Positions 46,233 to 55,002 of a DNA stretch of 64,000 bases are shown one piece after another (the stretch's first letter is position 1; each line of letters begins with the position of its first letter). The notes under the pieces are model-generated. The model ran no database searches, had not been told where the DNA came from, and was given only the letters and a program-made list of their open reading frames with translations. Source of the DNA: Nocardioides sediminis (GTDB lineage: Bacteria > Actinomycetota > Actinomycetes > Propionibacteriales > Nocardioidaceae). Position numbers and translations under genes: made by a program. The stretch spans positions 186,001 through 250,000 of the forward strand of contig NZ_PZYZ01000004.1 in the NCBI RefSeq assembly GCF_003047295.1, read 5' to 3'.

Positions 46233-46460
46233 GTGGCCGGCTGGACCGGGGTCGTGACCCCGATGGGACTGCTCCTCCCCGAGAGCCTGCTGCGCAACGA
46301 CCTGGTCGCCGTGCTGGCGGCGTTCGTGGCGATCAACACGATCGTCTACGTGACGCTCGCGGTGGCCAAGATCCTGCCGAAGGTCTACGTGCGCGACCTG
46401 GTCGACACCCGCAACCGCCGCAGCGAGACCCGCAGCATCGACCCGGACGCGCCGATCTGA
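46233..46460 (+). CDS. Small single-pass membrane protein of the polysaccharide operon
   Basis: 75-residue protein with one transmembrane segment (about 23-46) and a basic, polar C-terminus ([21 protein letters not shown]). The GTG at 46233 follows the glycosyltransferase stop after a single nucleotide, so the two are translationally coupled. It is probably an accessory subunit of the synthase, but no known family is recognised. Confidence 0.75.
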   Translation: MAGWTGVVTPMGLLLPESLLRNDLVAVLAAFVAINTIVYVTLAVAKILPKVYVRDLVDTRNRRSETRSIDPDAPI

Positions 46461-46494
46461 GCAGCGACGGGTGGCCGTCCTACCCGGTGGGGGT

Positions 46495-46510
46495 GTGCCG
46501 CATGCGGCAC
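46495..46510. promoter_or_regulatory. Perfect 16-bp palindrome upstream of pckG
   Basis: GTGCCGCATGCGGCAC is fully self-complementary. It lies 56 nt upstream of the probable -10 TAGCCT (46566-46571) of the PEPCK gene. A 10-bp palindrome GGATCGATCC is at 46531-46540. They are likely regulator sites; the proteins are unknown. Confidence 0.45.
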
Positions 46511-46565
46511 GTGACCTGGCTCTCACTGGTGGATCGATCCAATATGTGCCCCTCCTGAGCGGCGC

Positions 46566-46701
46566 TAGCCTCGCGGCACCCGCACGGGGCCGGGCAATGG
46601 AGCCGGGCTTACCACCGACACCTCCGTCGATACGCTCGACGGCCGGCGACGCCCACCACCACGGGGGCGTACGCCGCGAATGCGCGAGAGGGATCCACCG
46701 C
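46566..46701 (+). promoter_or_regulatory. pckG -10 box and structured 5' leader
   Basis: TAGCCT at 46566-46571 gives an expected leader of roughly 125 nt. The leader includes a perfect hairpin CCGTCGA-TACGC-TCGACGG (46624-46642) and ends in GAGAGGGATCC before the ATG. No known riboswitch class was recognised. Confidence 0.35.
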
Positions 46702-48540
46702 ATGACCGCCACCACCGACGCCCCCACCTCCACCACCGGCGGGGCCCCCACCACCCACCAGGGCATCCTCGCCTGGGTCACCGAGGTCGCCGCGCTGACG
46801 CAGCCCGACTCGATCCACTGGTGCACCGGCTCCGACGAGGAGTGGACCGAGCTGACGGAGGCCCTCGAGGGCACCGGCACGTTCACCCGCCTCGACCCCG
46901 CCAAGAAGCCCAACTCCTTCCACGCGGCCTCCGACCCCACCGACGTGGCGCGCGTCGAGGACCGCACCTACATCTGCTCGGTGGAGGAGAAGGACTGCGG
47001 GCCCACCAACAACTGGATGGACCCGGAGGAGATGAAGGGCATCATGCGCGGGCTGTACGCCGGCTGCATGAAGGGCCGCACGATGTACGTCATCCCCTTC
47101 GTCATGGGCCACCTCGAGGCCGAGAACCCGATGTTCGGCGTGGAGATCACCGACTCGGCGTACGTCACCGTCTCCATGCGCGTCATGGCCCGCATGGGCA
47201 CCGAGGTGCTCCGCAAGATGGAGGAGATCGGCGAGGACGTGAAGTGGGTCCCCGCGCTGCACTCGGTGGGCATGCCCCTCGAGGAGGGCCAGGCCGACGT
47301 CGCGTGGCCGTGCAACGACACCAAGTACATCGTGCAGTTCCCCGAGGAGCGGATGATCTGGAGCTTCGGCTCCGGCTACGGTGGCAACGCGCTGCTCGGC
47401 AAGAAGTGCTATGCGCTGCGCATCGCCAGCGTCATCGCCCGCGACGAGGGCTGGATGGCCGAGCACATGCTCATCCTCAAGCTCACCTCCCCGCAGGGCG
47501 TCACCAAGTACCTCGCGGCGGCCTTCCCGTCGGCGTGCGGCAAGACCAACCTGGCCATGCTCAAGCCGACCATCTCCGGCTGGAAGGTCGAGGCCATCGG
47601 CGACGACATCGCGTGGATGCGCGTCGGCGAGGACGGCCGCCTGTGGGCGGTCAACCCGGAGTACGGCTTCTTCGGCGTCGCCCCGGGTACCAACGAGCAC
47701 ACCAACCCCAACGCGATGGCCACCATCAACAAGGGCAACTCGGTGTTCACCAACGTCGCGCTCACCGAGGACGGCGACGTCTGGTGGGAGGGCCTGGAGA
47801 ACCCGCCCACGAAGGCGACCTCGTGGAAGGGCGAGCCCTGGACGCCGGAGTCCGACGAGCTCTCGAGCCACCCCAACAGCCGCTACTGCACGCCGATCAA
47901 GCAGTGCGACATGCTCGCCCCGGAGTACGACGACCCGCGCGGCGTCCCGATCGACGCCATCCTGTTCGGTGGTCGCCGCAAGACGACCGTCCCGCTGGTG
48001 ACCGAGGCGCGCGACTGGACCCACGGCACCTTCATGGGCGCGACCCTCTCCTCGGAGACCACCGCCGCAGCGGTGGGCGCGGTCGGCGTGGTCCGCCGGG
48101 ACCCGATGGCCATGCTGCCGTTCATCGGCTACAACGCCGGCGACTACTTCGGCCACTGGATCAACATGGGCAAGGACAACGACGCAGCCAAGATGCCGCG
48201 CATCTTCTACGTCAACTGGTTCCGCCGCGGCGAGGACGGCGACTTCCTGTGGCCCGGCTTCGGCGAGAACAGCCGGGTCCTCAAGTGGGTCATCGAGCGC
48301 CTCGACGGCCAGGCCGCCGCGGTCGAGACCCCGATCGGCCACGTCCCGGCGCCGGGCTCGCTCGACGTGGAGGGCCTCGACATGACGCCCGAGGCGATCG
48401 AGGCCGCGCTGGCCGTCGACGCCGAGGAGTGGAAGGCCGAGATCCCGCAGATCCAGGAGTGGTTCGAGAAGTTCGGCGACGACCTGCCGTCCGTGCTGTG
48501 GACCGAGCTCGACGGTCTCAAGGAGCGCCTCGGCGCGTGA
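46702..48540 (+). CDS. pckG: Phosphoenolpyruvate carboxykinase (GTP)
   Basis: 612-residue canonical GTP-PEPCK, converting oxaloacetate and GTP to phosphoenolpyruvate, the entry step of gluconeogenesis. All catalytic residues align with the vertebrate enzyme at a constant offset of nine: Lys235 and His255 ([16 protein letters not shown]) and Asp302 (IGDDIAW) bind manganese, and Cys279 in [14 protein letters not shown] is the reactive cysteine. The substrate segments [10 protein letters not shown] and ILFGGRR are intact. The ATG at 46702 has GAGAGGG upstream. A divergent PEPCK-like paralog lies 4.3 kb upstream in the same direction. A strong terminator follows. Confidence 0.97.
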   Translation: MTATTDAPTSTTGGAPTTHQGILAWVTEVAALTQPDSIHWCTGSDEEWTELTEALEGTGTFTRLDPAKKPNSFHAASDPTDVARVEDRTYICSVEEKDCGPTNNWMDPEEMKGIMRGLYAGCMKGRTMYVIPFVMGHLEAENPMFGVEITDSAYVTVSMRVMARMGTEVLRKMEEIGEDVKWVPALHSVGMPLEEGQADVAWPCNDTKYIVQFPEERMIWSFGSGYGGNALLGKKCYALRIASVIARDEGWMAEHMLILKLTSPQGVTKYLAAAFPSACGKTNLAMLKPTISGWKVEAIGDDIAWMRVGEDGRLWAVNPEYGFFGVAPGTNEHTNPNAMATINKGNSVFTNVALTEDGDVWWEGLENPPTKATSWKGEPWTPESDELSSHPNSRYCTPIKQCDMLAPEYDDPRGVPIDAILFGGRRKTTVPLVTEARDWTHGTFMGATLSSETTAAAVGAVGVVRRDPMAMLPFIGYNAGDYFGHWINMGKDNDAAKMPRIFYVNWFRRGEDGDFLWPGFGENSRVLKWVIERLDGQAAAVETPIGHVPAPGSLDVEGLDMTPEAIEAALAVDAEEWKAEIPQIQEWFEKFGDDLPSVLWTELDGLKERLGA

Positions 48541-48573
48541 GGCCCGCCCGCGCGCCGCGGGCACGACCACACG

Positions 48574-48608
48574 GCAGGCCCGTCCGGAGTTTCTCCGGAC
48601 GGGCCTGC
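48574..48608 (+). terminator. Terminator of pckG
   Basis: A 16-bp perfect stem (48574-48589 with 48593-48608) and a TTT loop lie 33 nt after the pckG stop. It is one of the strongest hairpins in the window. Confidence 0.85.
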
Positions 48609-48658
48609 TGCTCGTCCGGGGTGTGGAAGGATCGGCGGAAGCACGGGAAGGCGGTGGG

Positions 48659-49672
48659 ATGACCGATTTCGGCCTGGGGGAGCGCTCGCTCTTCGAGACT
48701 GCCGCCACCGCGCTCTACGAGGAGATCGCCACCCAGGGCGGCCTGGCCCGCACGGACCCCCGCATCGCCGACCGGGGCCCCGATCGCGAAGCCTTCGACC
48801 TCCTCCAGGAGCTCGGCCTGGTCACCCTCGACGAGCTCGACGAGTCGTGGGTGGCGGTGGACCCGGCGACCGTGCAGTCGCGCGTCGTCGCGCCGATGGG
48901 GCAGCAGGGCGCCCAGCTCATCTCCGAGTCGGCCCAGTGGGCGCAGGCGTTCAGCAACCTCTCCCAGACGTGGCGCCAGTCGCCCGGCTCGGTCAAGGGC
49001 CCGTTCACCGAGCTGCGGGGCGAGGCGATCGGCCCCTACATCACCTCCTCGGTCGCCGACGCGTCCGAGGAGCTGCTCACCGCCCAGCCGCAGACCGGCC
49101 GGGCCATCGACCAGCTCCCCGCCGCCATCGAGCGCGAGGTCGCGGCGCTGCGTCGCGGGGTCACCATGCGGACCCTCTACCAGCACGCCGCCCGGCGGAA
49201 CGCGGCCACCCACAAGTACGTCGCCGCCGTCGCCGCCGAGGGGGCCCAGGTCCGCACCCTCGACGAGTTCTTCAACCGGCTGATCGTCGTCGACCGCCGC
49301 CTGGCCATCGTCCCGACCCGGGAGGGCAACGGCGGCCTGGCCGTGCGCGAGCCCTCGCTGGTGCACTACCTGGTCGACATCTTCGAGCGGTCGTGGGAAA
49401 GGGCGCGGCCCTTCACCAACCGCGAGACGCCGTTGATGCGCGACATCGCGGCCGAGCAGCGGGCGATGACCATCCGGATGCTCATCGGCGGCCACGCGGA
49501 CCCGGTCGGGGCCAAGCGCCTGGGTGTCAGCCCGCGCACCTACGCGGCGTACGTCTCGGACCTCAAGCACGAGTTCGCCGTGGACACGCGGTTCCAGCTC
49601 GGCTACGAGATGGGCCGCCAGGGCATCACCGGCAACGACACGGAGACGCACGACGAAGCGGACCGCGACTGA
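48659..49672 (+). CDS. HTH (LuxR/TrmB-like) transcriptional regulator
   Basis: 337-residue predicted regulator. The first 70 residues resemble a winged-helix/TrmB-type region (LFETAATALYEEIAT... LLQELGLVTLDELDESWVAV). The middle (about 75-250) is helical and may be a PLD-like sensor or dimerisation region. The C-terminal helix-turn-helix is GAKRLGVSPRTYAAYVSDL (about 284-303), followed by FQLGYEMGRQG, as in single-gene actinobacterial LuxR-type regulators. The ATG at 48659 follows GGAAGGCGGTGGG. It is convergent with a tiny exported-peptide gene 31 nt away. Such placement raises the possibility of peptide signalling, which is inference. Confidence 0.82.
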   Translation: MTDFGLGERSLFETAATALYEEIATQGGLARTDPRIADRGPDREAFDLLQELGLVTLDELDESWVAVDPATVQSRVVAPMGQQGAQLISESAQWAQAFSNLSQTWRQSPGSVKGPFTELRGEAIGPYITSSVADASEELLTAQPQTGRAIDQLPAAIEREVAALRRGVTMRTLYQHAARRNAATHKYVAAVAAEGAQVRTLDEFFNRLIVVDRRLAIVPTREGNGGLAVREPSLVHYLVDIFERSWERARPFTNRETPLMRDIAAEQRAMTIRMLIGGHADPVGAKRLGVSPRTYAAYVSDLKHEFAVDTRFQLGYEMGRQGITGNDTETHDEADRD

Positions 49673-49685
49673 GTCACGGTCCGCT
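49657..49685. terminator. Bidirectional terminator hairpin
   Basis: AGCGGACCG (49657-49665) pairs perfectly with CGGTCCGCT (49677-49685) around an 11-nt loop. It overlaps the end of the HTH gene and lies just beyond the stop of the exported-peptide gene. Confidence 0.65.
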
Positions 49686-49703
49686 CCGACAGGGGGGCTT
49701 TCG

Positions 49704-49832
49704 TCAGCGGATGATCGAACCCGTCGGCCAGGTCGTGTCCTTGTTGGCCGAGGCGGGGGCGCTGGTGATGCCCACGGCGCCGGCGGTCAGGGCCGCGGCC
49801 AGGAGTGCGGCGGCGATGCGACGTGCTGTCAT
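49704..49832 (-). CDS. 42-residue exported peptide
   Basis: A very short gene with strong support. The sequence begins MTARRIAAALLAAALTAGAV, a classic Sec signal peptide, with a likely cleavage after ASA and a 13-residue mature part NKDTTWPTGSIIR. The ATG at 49832 has AGAGGGTG at correct spacing. A promoter (GTGACG, 17 nt, GACAAT) and a long palindrome lie upstream, and a terminator hairpin follows. The function is unknown; size and export suggest an extracellular signal, a modified peptide precursor or a surface peptide. Its neighbour is a convergent HTH regulator. Confidence 0.75.
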   Translation of the reverse strand: MTARRIAAALLAAALTAGAVGITSAPASANKDTTWPTGSIIR

Positions 49833-49879
49833 GATCATTCACCCTCTTGTAGTCGGGTCCGGGGGGACCTCACCCGCCC

Positions 49880-49908
49880 ATTGTCATCGATCCGGGCCGG
49901 TGCGTCAC
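49880..49908 (-). promoter_or_regulatory. Promoter of the exported-peptide gene
   Basis: On the minus strand GTGACG (49908-49903) and GACAAT (49885-49880) are 17 nt apart. The expected start near 49873 gives a leader of about 40 nt that includes the ribosome site. Confidence 0.5.
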
Positions 49909-49911
49909 CAT

Positions 49912-49960
49912 GGTCACGGCTGCAACTGTGTGCATTGCACACTTGTGCAGTGCCGTCACC
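49912..49960. promoter_or_regulatory. 49-bp interrupted palindrome upstream of the peptide promoter
   Basis: Symmetric about an ATT centre: inner arms GTGTGC/GCACAC, then TGCA/TGCA, then GGTCACGGC against GCCGTCACC (one mismatch). It ends just upstream of the -35 box, the usual place for an activator. The adjacent HTH regulator is a candidate ligand. Confidence 0.45.
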
Positions 49961-50033
49961 ACCGTGGCACACCCGGTGCTCGGATGCACGGCGGCCCAAA
50001 TGCACTCTGGCCCCCGTGCAGGAGGCCAGAGGT

Positions 50034-50127
50034 TGGCGGAGGCGGAGGGATTTGAACCCTCGATGGGGTTGTAGCCCCAAACCCGCTTAGCAGGCGGGCG
50101 CCATAGACCGGACTAGGCGACGCCTCC
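50034..50127 (-). tRNA. tRNA-Ser (anticodon GCT)
   Basis: Class II tRNA with acceptor GGAGGCG/CGCCTCC, anticodon stem CCCGC/GCGGG, loop CTGCTAA with anticodon GCT, a long variable arm GGGGCTACAACCCC and T-loop TTCAAAT. Discriminator G is followed by an encoded CCA (50036-50034). Confidence 0.95.
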
Positions 50128-50195
50128 ACGCTCGCCGTGGACGAGCGAGCACAGGCTACAAGGCGGCCGCGGGATCTGCCGAATCAGGTGTCGGC

Positions 50196-50663
50196 TCACA
50201 GCGGGCGCAGGCCCTGGCCGTCCTGCAGGTGCTGCTGGAGGTCGCGGACGAACGCCTCGCGGTCGCCGGCGAGGAGGTCGACCGGGATGGTCGTCGTACC
50301 GCCGTTGCGCAGGCGCAGGACCACGCACGGCGAGCCGGCGCTGGTGGTCGTGACGGCGTCCTCGACGTCCTTCCACCGCGCGGCGGGGACGCCCACGCCG
50401 CGCACCCACTGGACGCGGTAGCCCTCGTCGCTGAGGCGCACGACCCAGCCCCGCCGACCCAGGACCACGGTGGCGACGACCAGCACGACGATGGCGAGCA
50501 GCGCCGGCACCAGGAGCACAGCGGTGTGCAGGTCGAGGAACGCCACGGCGGCCGTGGCGGCGAAGACCATCAGGGCGATGAGCACGAGCACACCCCCCAG
50601 CAGGCGGGCGGTGACGGCGGGCGCGAGTCGGTAGTCGGACGGCACGGGAGGATTGCACCCCAT
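50196..50663 (-). CDS. Membrane protein with PH-like domain
   Basis: 155-residue protein with two adjacent transmembrane segments (about 22-45 and 50-70) followed by a bacterial PH-like beta domain (GWVVRLSDEGYRVQWVRGVGVPAARWKDVEDAV... VLRLRNGGTTTIPVDLL). Such small actinobacterial membrane PH proteins are common, and their role is unknown. The start is uncertain. ATG 50663 is listed, but GTG 50645 is also possible because TGCAAT lies 6 nt before it, the leaderless spacing of this window. Confidence 0.75.
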   Translation of the reverse strand: MGCNPPVPSDYRLAPAVTARLLGGVLVLIALMVFAATAAVAFLDLHTAVLLVPALLAIVVLVVATVVLGRRGWVVRLSDEGYRVQWVRGVGVPAARWKDVEDAVTTTSAGSPCVVLRLRNGGTTTIPVDLLAGDREAFVRDLQQHLQDGQGLRPL

Positions 50664-50748
50664 CCCGCGTCCCGATCGCCAGTTGGGCCTTGTCCCGTGC
50701 CCCCGCGAGGGCCACACTCGACCCAACCCCGTGGGCAGGAGGGCGGCC

Positions 50749-51120
50749 ATGTCGAGCGCGTCAGTGGCGATGAGCGCCCTCCACCGAGCCCTGGACGTGC
50801 CGCCCGAGCCCGGGATCGCCCTGGGCAACTGGCGCTGGACCGTGCGGCAGCGGATGGCCGACGTCCGCGACGTGCTGATCCGGGAGTCCGAGCACCCCGA
50901 CGACGCCTGGCTGGCCGCCCGCGGCACCGCCGCGCTGCGCGAGCGCACCGCGCTCATCGCGCGGATGGGCGAGCTCGGGCCGCAGGTCCTCGAGAGCCCC
51001 GACGTCACCGAGGTGCGGCAGGCGCTGCTGCGGCTGCTCGGCGACATCGACCGCCACCTCCAGAGGCTCCGGGACCTGGCCTACGACGACGTCGAGATGG
51101 AGTTCGGCGGCTCTGAGTAG
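50749..51120 (+). CDS. Small helical protein of unknown function
   Basis: 123-residue, probably all-helical cytoplasmic protein (RWTVRQRMADVRDVLIRES..., AALRERTALIARMGELGPQVLES..., LLRLLGDIDRHLQRLRDLAYDDV). Heptad-like leucines suggest a helical bundle or dimer. No family motif is recognised. The ATG at 50749 has AGGAGG at good spacing, which supports it as a real gene. It is divergent from the PH-like membrane protein and lies directly upstream of tRNA-Ser(UGA). Confidence 0.7.
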   Translation: MSSASVAMSALHRALDVPPEPGIALGNWRWTVRQRMADVRDVLIRESEHPDDAWLAARGTAALRERTALIARMGELGPQVLESPDVTEVRQALLRLLGDIDRHLQRLRDLAYDDVEMEFGGSE

Positions 51121-51139
51121 CCCGGACCCCGCGTCCTCC

Positions 51140-51145
51140 TAGAAT
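51140..51145 (+). promoter_or_regulatory. -10 box of tRNA-Ser(UGA)
   Basis: TAGAAT, 30 nt upstream of the mature tRNA 5' end. No convincing -35 hexamer is seen. Confidence 0.45.
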
Positions 51146-51175
51146 GCTCGCGTGCCCACCCCCGGGTGGACACGA

Positions 51176-51260
51176 GGAGGGGTGCCGGAGCGGCCGATCG
51201 GAACCGCCTTGAAAGCGGTCGTAGGGAGACCTACCGCGGGTTCGAATCCCGCCCCCTCTG
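51176..51260 (+). tRNA. tRNA-Ser (anticodon TGA)
   Basis: Class II tRNA of 85 nt. Acceptor GGAGGGG pairs with CCCCTCT (the first pair would be G-U), anticodon stem ACCGC/GCGGT encloses CTTGAAA with anticodon TGA. The variable arm is GTAGGGAGACCTAC and the T-stem GCGGG/CCCGC. Discriminator is G and CCA is not encoded. Confidence 0.95.
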
Positions 51261-51380
51261 CTGGTGCTGTCTGGCCGGCCCCGCCGAGCGGTGCGTGAGC
51301 CACGTTCCGCGAGGGCGGGACTGTGGCTGGCTCACCGCTCGCGCGGGTGTCGCCGTACGACGCGCCGACAGCCCGGCCCG

Positions 51381-51386
51381 TAGGCT
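51381..51386 (+). promoter_or_regulatory. -10 box, leaderless promoter of the MoxR gene
   Basis: TAGGCT ends 6 nt before the GTG at 51393. No Shine-Dalgarno sequence is present. Confidence 0.55.
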
Positions 51387-51392
51387 CCCGGC

Positions 51393-52262
<870 letters not shown>

Positions 52263-52280
52263 GGTGAGCCCGGACCAGCC

Positions 52281-53663
52281 ATGACCCTCCTCGACACCCA
52301 CATCGGCCTCGTCGAGGCGCTGCGCTCGGCGGGCCTGTCGGTCTCGCTGGCCGAGGGCCTCGACGCCATCGCCGCGCTGGAGCGGATCGGGTGGCACGAC
52401 CGCGAGGTGGTCCGCACGGCGTACGCCGCCACCCTGGTCAAGAAGCAGTCGCAGCGCGTTACCTTCGACGCGATCTTCGACCTCTACTACCCCCGGCTGG
52501 TCGGCGAGGGCGTGGCAGGCGACCCGGAGGGCTCCGGCGAGGAGGGCGAGCCCGCCGGCGCCGTGCGCGACAACGCCGCCGCCCTGACGACCTTCCGCGG
52601 GGAGCTGGCCGCGGCGCTCGAGGCGGGCGACGACCAGCGCGTGCAGGACCTCGCCGTGGAGGCCATGGCGCGCTTCGGCGCGATGCCGGGCCGCGGGCCG
52701 GGCCTGTCGAGCTGGTCGGCCTACACCGCGCTCCAGCGGGTCACACCCCAGCAGCTCGTGGACCAGCTCGTCGCCGGGCTCCTGGGACGCGGAGCCCACC
52801 CGGACGACGCCGAGCGGCTGGCCGGCCGTCGGGTGGGCGAGTTCACCCGGCTGGTCGAGGCCGACGCCCGTCGCCGGCTGGCCGAGGAGAAGGGACCCGA
52901 GCACGTCGCCGACGTCGTCGTCCGCCCGACGATCGACCGCCTCGACTTCACCTCCGCCCGTCGAGCGGACCTGGAGGAGATGCGGCGCGAGATCTACCCG
53001 CTCGCGCGACGGCTCGCCGTACGCCTCACCAAGGAGCAGCACGCGCGGCGTCGCGGCGCCCTGGACTTCCGGCGCACCGTCCGGGCGTCGCTGGCCACCG
53101 GGGGCGTGCCGCTGGAGACGCACCACCGGCCCAGGCGGCCGCACCGGACCGAGCTGGTGGTGCTGTGCGACGTCAGCGGGTCGGTGGCCAACTTCGCCCA
53201 GTTCACCCTGCTCCTCGTCTACGCGCTGCGCGACCAGTTCCACAAGGTCCGGGCGTTCACCTTCGTCGACCAGGTCCACGAGGTCAGCCACCACTTCACC
53301 CCGGGCGGGGACGTGGTGGAGGTGATGGAGAACCTCGCGGCGAGCACCGCGCACGCGGCCCGGTGGGGGCGCACCAACTACGGTCGCGCGTTCACCACCT
53401 TCGCCGAGCAGCACGCCGACGCGCTCGGTCCGCGCACCTCCCTGCTGGTGCTGGGCGACGCGCGGTCCAACTACAGCGACCTGGCGGTCGACACCCTGCG
53501 CGGGCTGGTCGGGGAGGCCCGCCACGCGTGGTGGCTCAACCCCGAGCACACGCGCCACTGGGGCACGGGCGACAGTGCCGCCCGTGCCTACGGCGAGGTC
53601 GTGCCGATGGTGGAGTGCCGCAACCTCACCCAGCTGGGCGAGTTCGTGCACGACATCCTGTGA
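52281..53663 (+). CDS. VWA domain-containing CoxE-like protein
   Basis: 460-residue CoxE-family protein. The N-terminal 250 residues are helical (GLVEALRSAGLSVSLAEGLDA...). The C-terminal von Willebrand A domain has the MIDAS motif DVSGSVANF at about residue 298, and later TNYGRAF and LLVLGDARSNYSD, completing the metal site. It works with the MoxR ATPase encoded just upstream. In Cox systems the pair matures a molybdenum enzyme, but no such enzyme is visible here. The gene is convergent with the type VII-like module, with 7 nt between stops. Confidence 0.9.
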   Translation: MTLLDTHIGLVEALRSAGLSVSLAEGLDAIAALERIGWHDREVVRTAYAATLVKKQSQRVTFDAIFDLYYPRLVGEGVAGDPEGSGEEGEPAGAVRDNAAALTTFRGELAAALEAGDDQRVQDLAVEAMARFGAMPGRGPGLSSWSAYTALQRVTPQQLVDQLVAGLLGRGAHPDDAERLAGRRVGEFTRLVEADARRRLAEEKGPEHVADVVVRPTIDRLDFTSARRADLEEMRREIYPLARRLAVRLTKEQHARRRGALDFRRTVRASLATGGVPLETHHRPRRPHRTELVVLCDVSGSVANFAQFTLLLVYALRDQFHKVRAFTFVDQVHEVSHHFTPGGDVVEVMENLAASTAHAARWGRTNYGRAFTTFAEQHADALGPRTSLLVLGDARSNYSDLAVDTLRGLVGEARHAWWLNPEHTRHWGTGDSAARAYGEVVPMVECRNLTQLGEFVHDIL

Positions 53664-53670
53664 CGCGCCT

Positions 53671-55002
53671 CTAGCCGGCCAGGAAGCCCAGGTCGTGGAT
53701 GCGGGCGATCTCGGCCCGGACCTCCGGGTGCTGCGCGGCGTCCGCCGCCCGTCCGCCGACGACGTACGGCGAGGTGCTCGGGTCGTCGGTGCCGGCGGCT
53801 GAGCCGTCGTAGACGACCGTCAGCCGGTTGTCCACGTCGGTGTTGATCAACGAGCCGAGCAGCGCGACGGGGTCCGAGCGGTCCTCCAGCGACAGCACCC
53901 GCGTCTGCTGCGGGATCGTGGGGACCTGGGCCGAGGGTGCGCCGGTGGTGACCACCTGGTCGACCACGAAGGCCTCCGAGGCGGCCGCCGCCGCGATCTC
54001 GGCGGCGGCGGTCCCGCCGTGGCAGGAGCCCACGAGCATGACCCGGGCCCCGGGCTCGCCGTCGACCGCAGCCTCGATGGCGCGCACCACCTGGCGGACG
54101 TACGACGCGTTGTCGCCGCCCACGAGCCGCAGCCGGCCGCCCTCGTCGGCCCGGCCGCCGGGCAGGTAGGCGATGTAGCGGCCCGCGCCGATCCGCTGGA
54201 CGCTGATGCGGCGGTCGGCCCGGGCCAGGTTGGTCATCAGGTCCTCGATGGTGCGCGGCGCGGTGGCGCCGTCGACCCCGGCGTCGGCGACCGTGGCGAC
54301 CTCGAGCTCCTCGACGAACCCCGCGGCCGAGTCGCGCAGCGCGGCCATCGCGTCGACCGCGAACGGCTCCACGCCGATGGCCCGCAGGCCGCCGCGGGCC
54401 GCGGCCGCGCCGCCGGCCCCGGACATCACCCCGGCGGTGAGCAGCGAGCGCATCTGCAGACCGTGGAGCAGGCCGCCGACCCCGGCCATGTGGTCCATCA
54501 GCTCGGGGTTGCTCTCGGCGAGCTCGTTGAGGTAGCTCGTCACGCCGTCGCGGTCGAGGGCGTCGGTCTCGATGAGACCGGCGGAGACGATGGCGCCACC
54601 GAGGGCCACCTCGGGGGCGAGGTAGCCGATGGCGCGGCCCGCGATGGAGCCGAGCGTCTTGTAGGCGGCGTCCTGGAGCTCGTCGATCCAGCGGTAGGTC
54701 AGCACGGTGGCCCGCACCACCAGTGCGTCGGCGTCGAGCTCGACCGAGCGGGTCAGCAGCCCCTGCTTGCCGGTCGTCGCGGCCCGGACGTCCTCCTCGG
54801 CCTGCGCCCAGGTCGCGGGGGACAGCTCGCCGGAGGCGGCGACGTCCTCGTCGGCGAGGATCTCGGCGCCGAGCCGCGCCCTGGCGCGCATCTCGGTGCC
54901 GGCCTTGTCGAACAGGTCGGCCAGGGCCAGCATCTCGTGGTACTTGTCGGCGTGGACCCGGGCGTCGGTGGTGGTGCCGGGTGTCAGCTCCTGGTCGGTC
55001 AT
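53671..55002 (-). CDS. Putative type VII-associated alpha/beta-hydrolase-like effector
   Basis: 443-residue protein without a classical signal peptide. Residues 1 to about 130 are helical (KYHEMLALADLFDKAGTEMRARARL...), like WXG/LXG-type export regions. The middle is Ala/Gly-rich and hydrophobic. The C-terminal third looks like an alpha/beta hydrolase: nucleophile elbow GSCHGG with Cys327 in place of serine, then VVTTGAPSAQVP and SLEDRSDPVALLG, a plausible acid residue region. The ATG at 55002 overlaps the EspG-like stop (ATGA). As the last gene after a WXG100-like and an EspG-like gene, it is a good candidate for a type VII secreted enzyme. The substrate is unknown. Confidence 0.7.
   Translation of the reverse strand: MTDQELTPGTTTDARVHADKYHEMLALADLFDKAGTEMRARARLGAEILADEDVAASGELSPATWAQAEEDVRAATTGKQGLLTRSVELDADALVVRATVLTYRWIDELQDAAYKTLGSIAGRAIGYLAPEVALGGAIVSAGLIETDALDRDGVTSYLNELAESNPELMDHMAGVGGLLHGLQMRSLLTAGVMSGAGGAAAARGGLRAIGVEPFAVDAMAALRDSAAGFVEELEVATVADAGVDGATAPRTIEDLMTNLARADRRISVQRIGAGRYIAYLPGGRADEGGRLRLVGGDNASYVRQVVRAIEAAVDGEPGARVMLVGSCHGGTAAAEIAAAAASEAFVVDQVVTTGAPSAQVPTIPQQTRVLSLEDRSDPVALLGSLINTDVDNRLTVVYDGSAAGTDDPSTSPYVVGGRAADAAQHPEVRAEIARIHDLGFLAG

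Noticed and set aside
46511..46528. A Crp-like site near pckG.
   Set aside because: GTGA and TCAC are separated by 8 nt rather than 6, so the dyad does not fit the family.
46572..46701. Leader of pckG as a c-di-GMP (GEMM) riboswitch, prompted by the nearby GGDEF-EAL gene.
   Set aside because: The conserved GEMM core bases and tetraloop-receptor layout are not found; only a simple hairpin is present.
50034..51260. The two serine tRNA genes as attachment sites for a mobile island.
   Set aside because: No integrase, no direct repeat of a tRNA 3' end and no change in composition were seen nearby.
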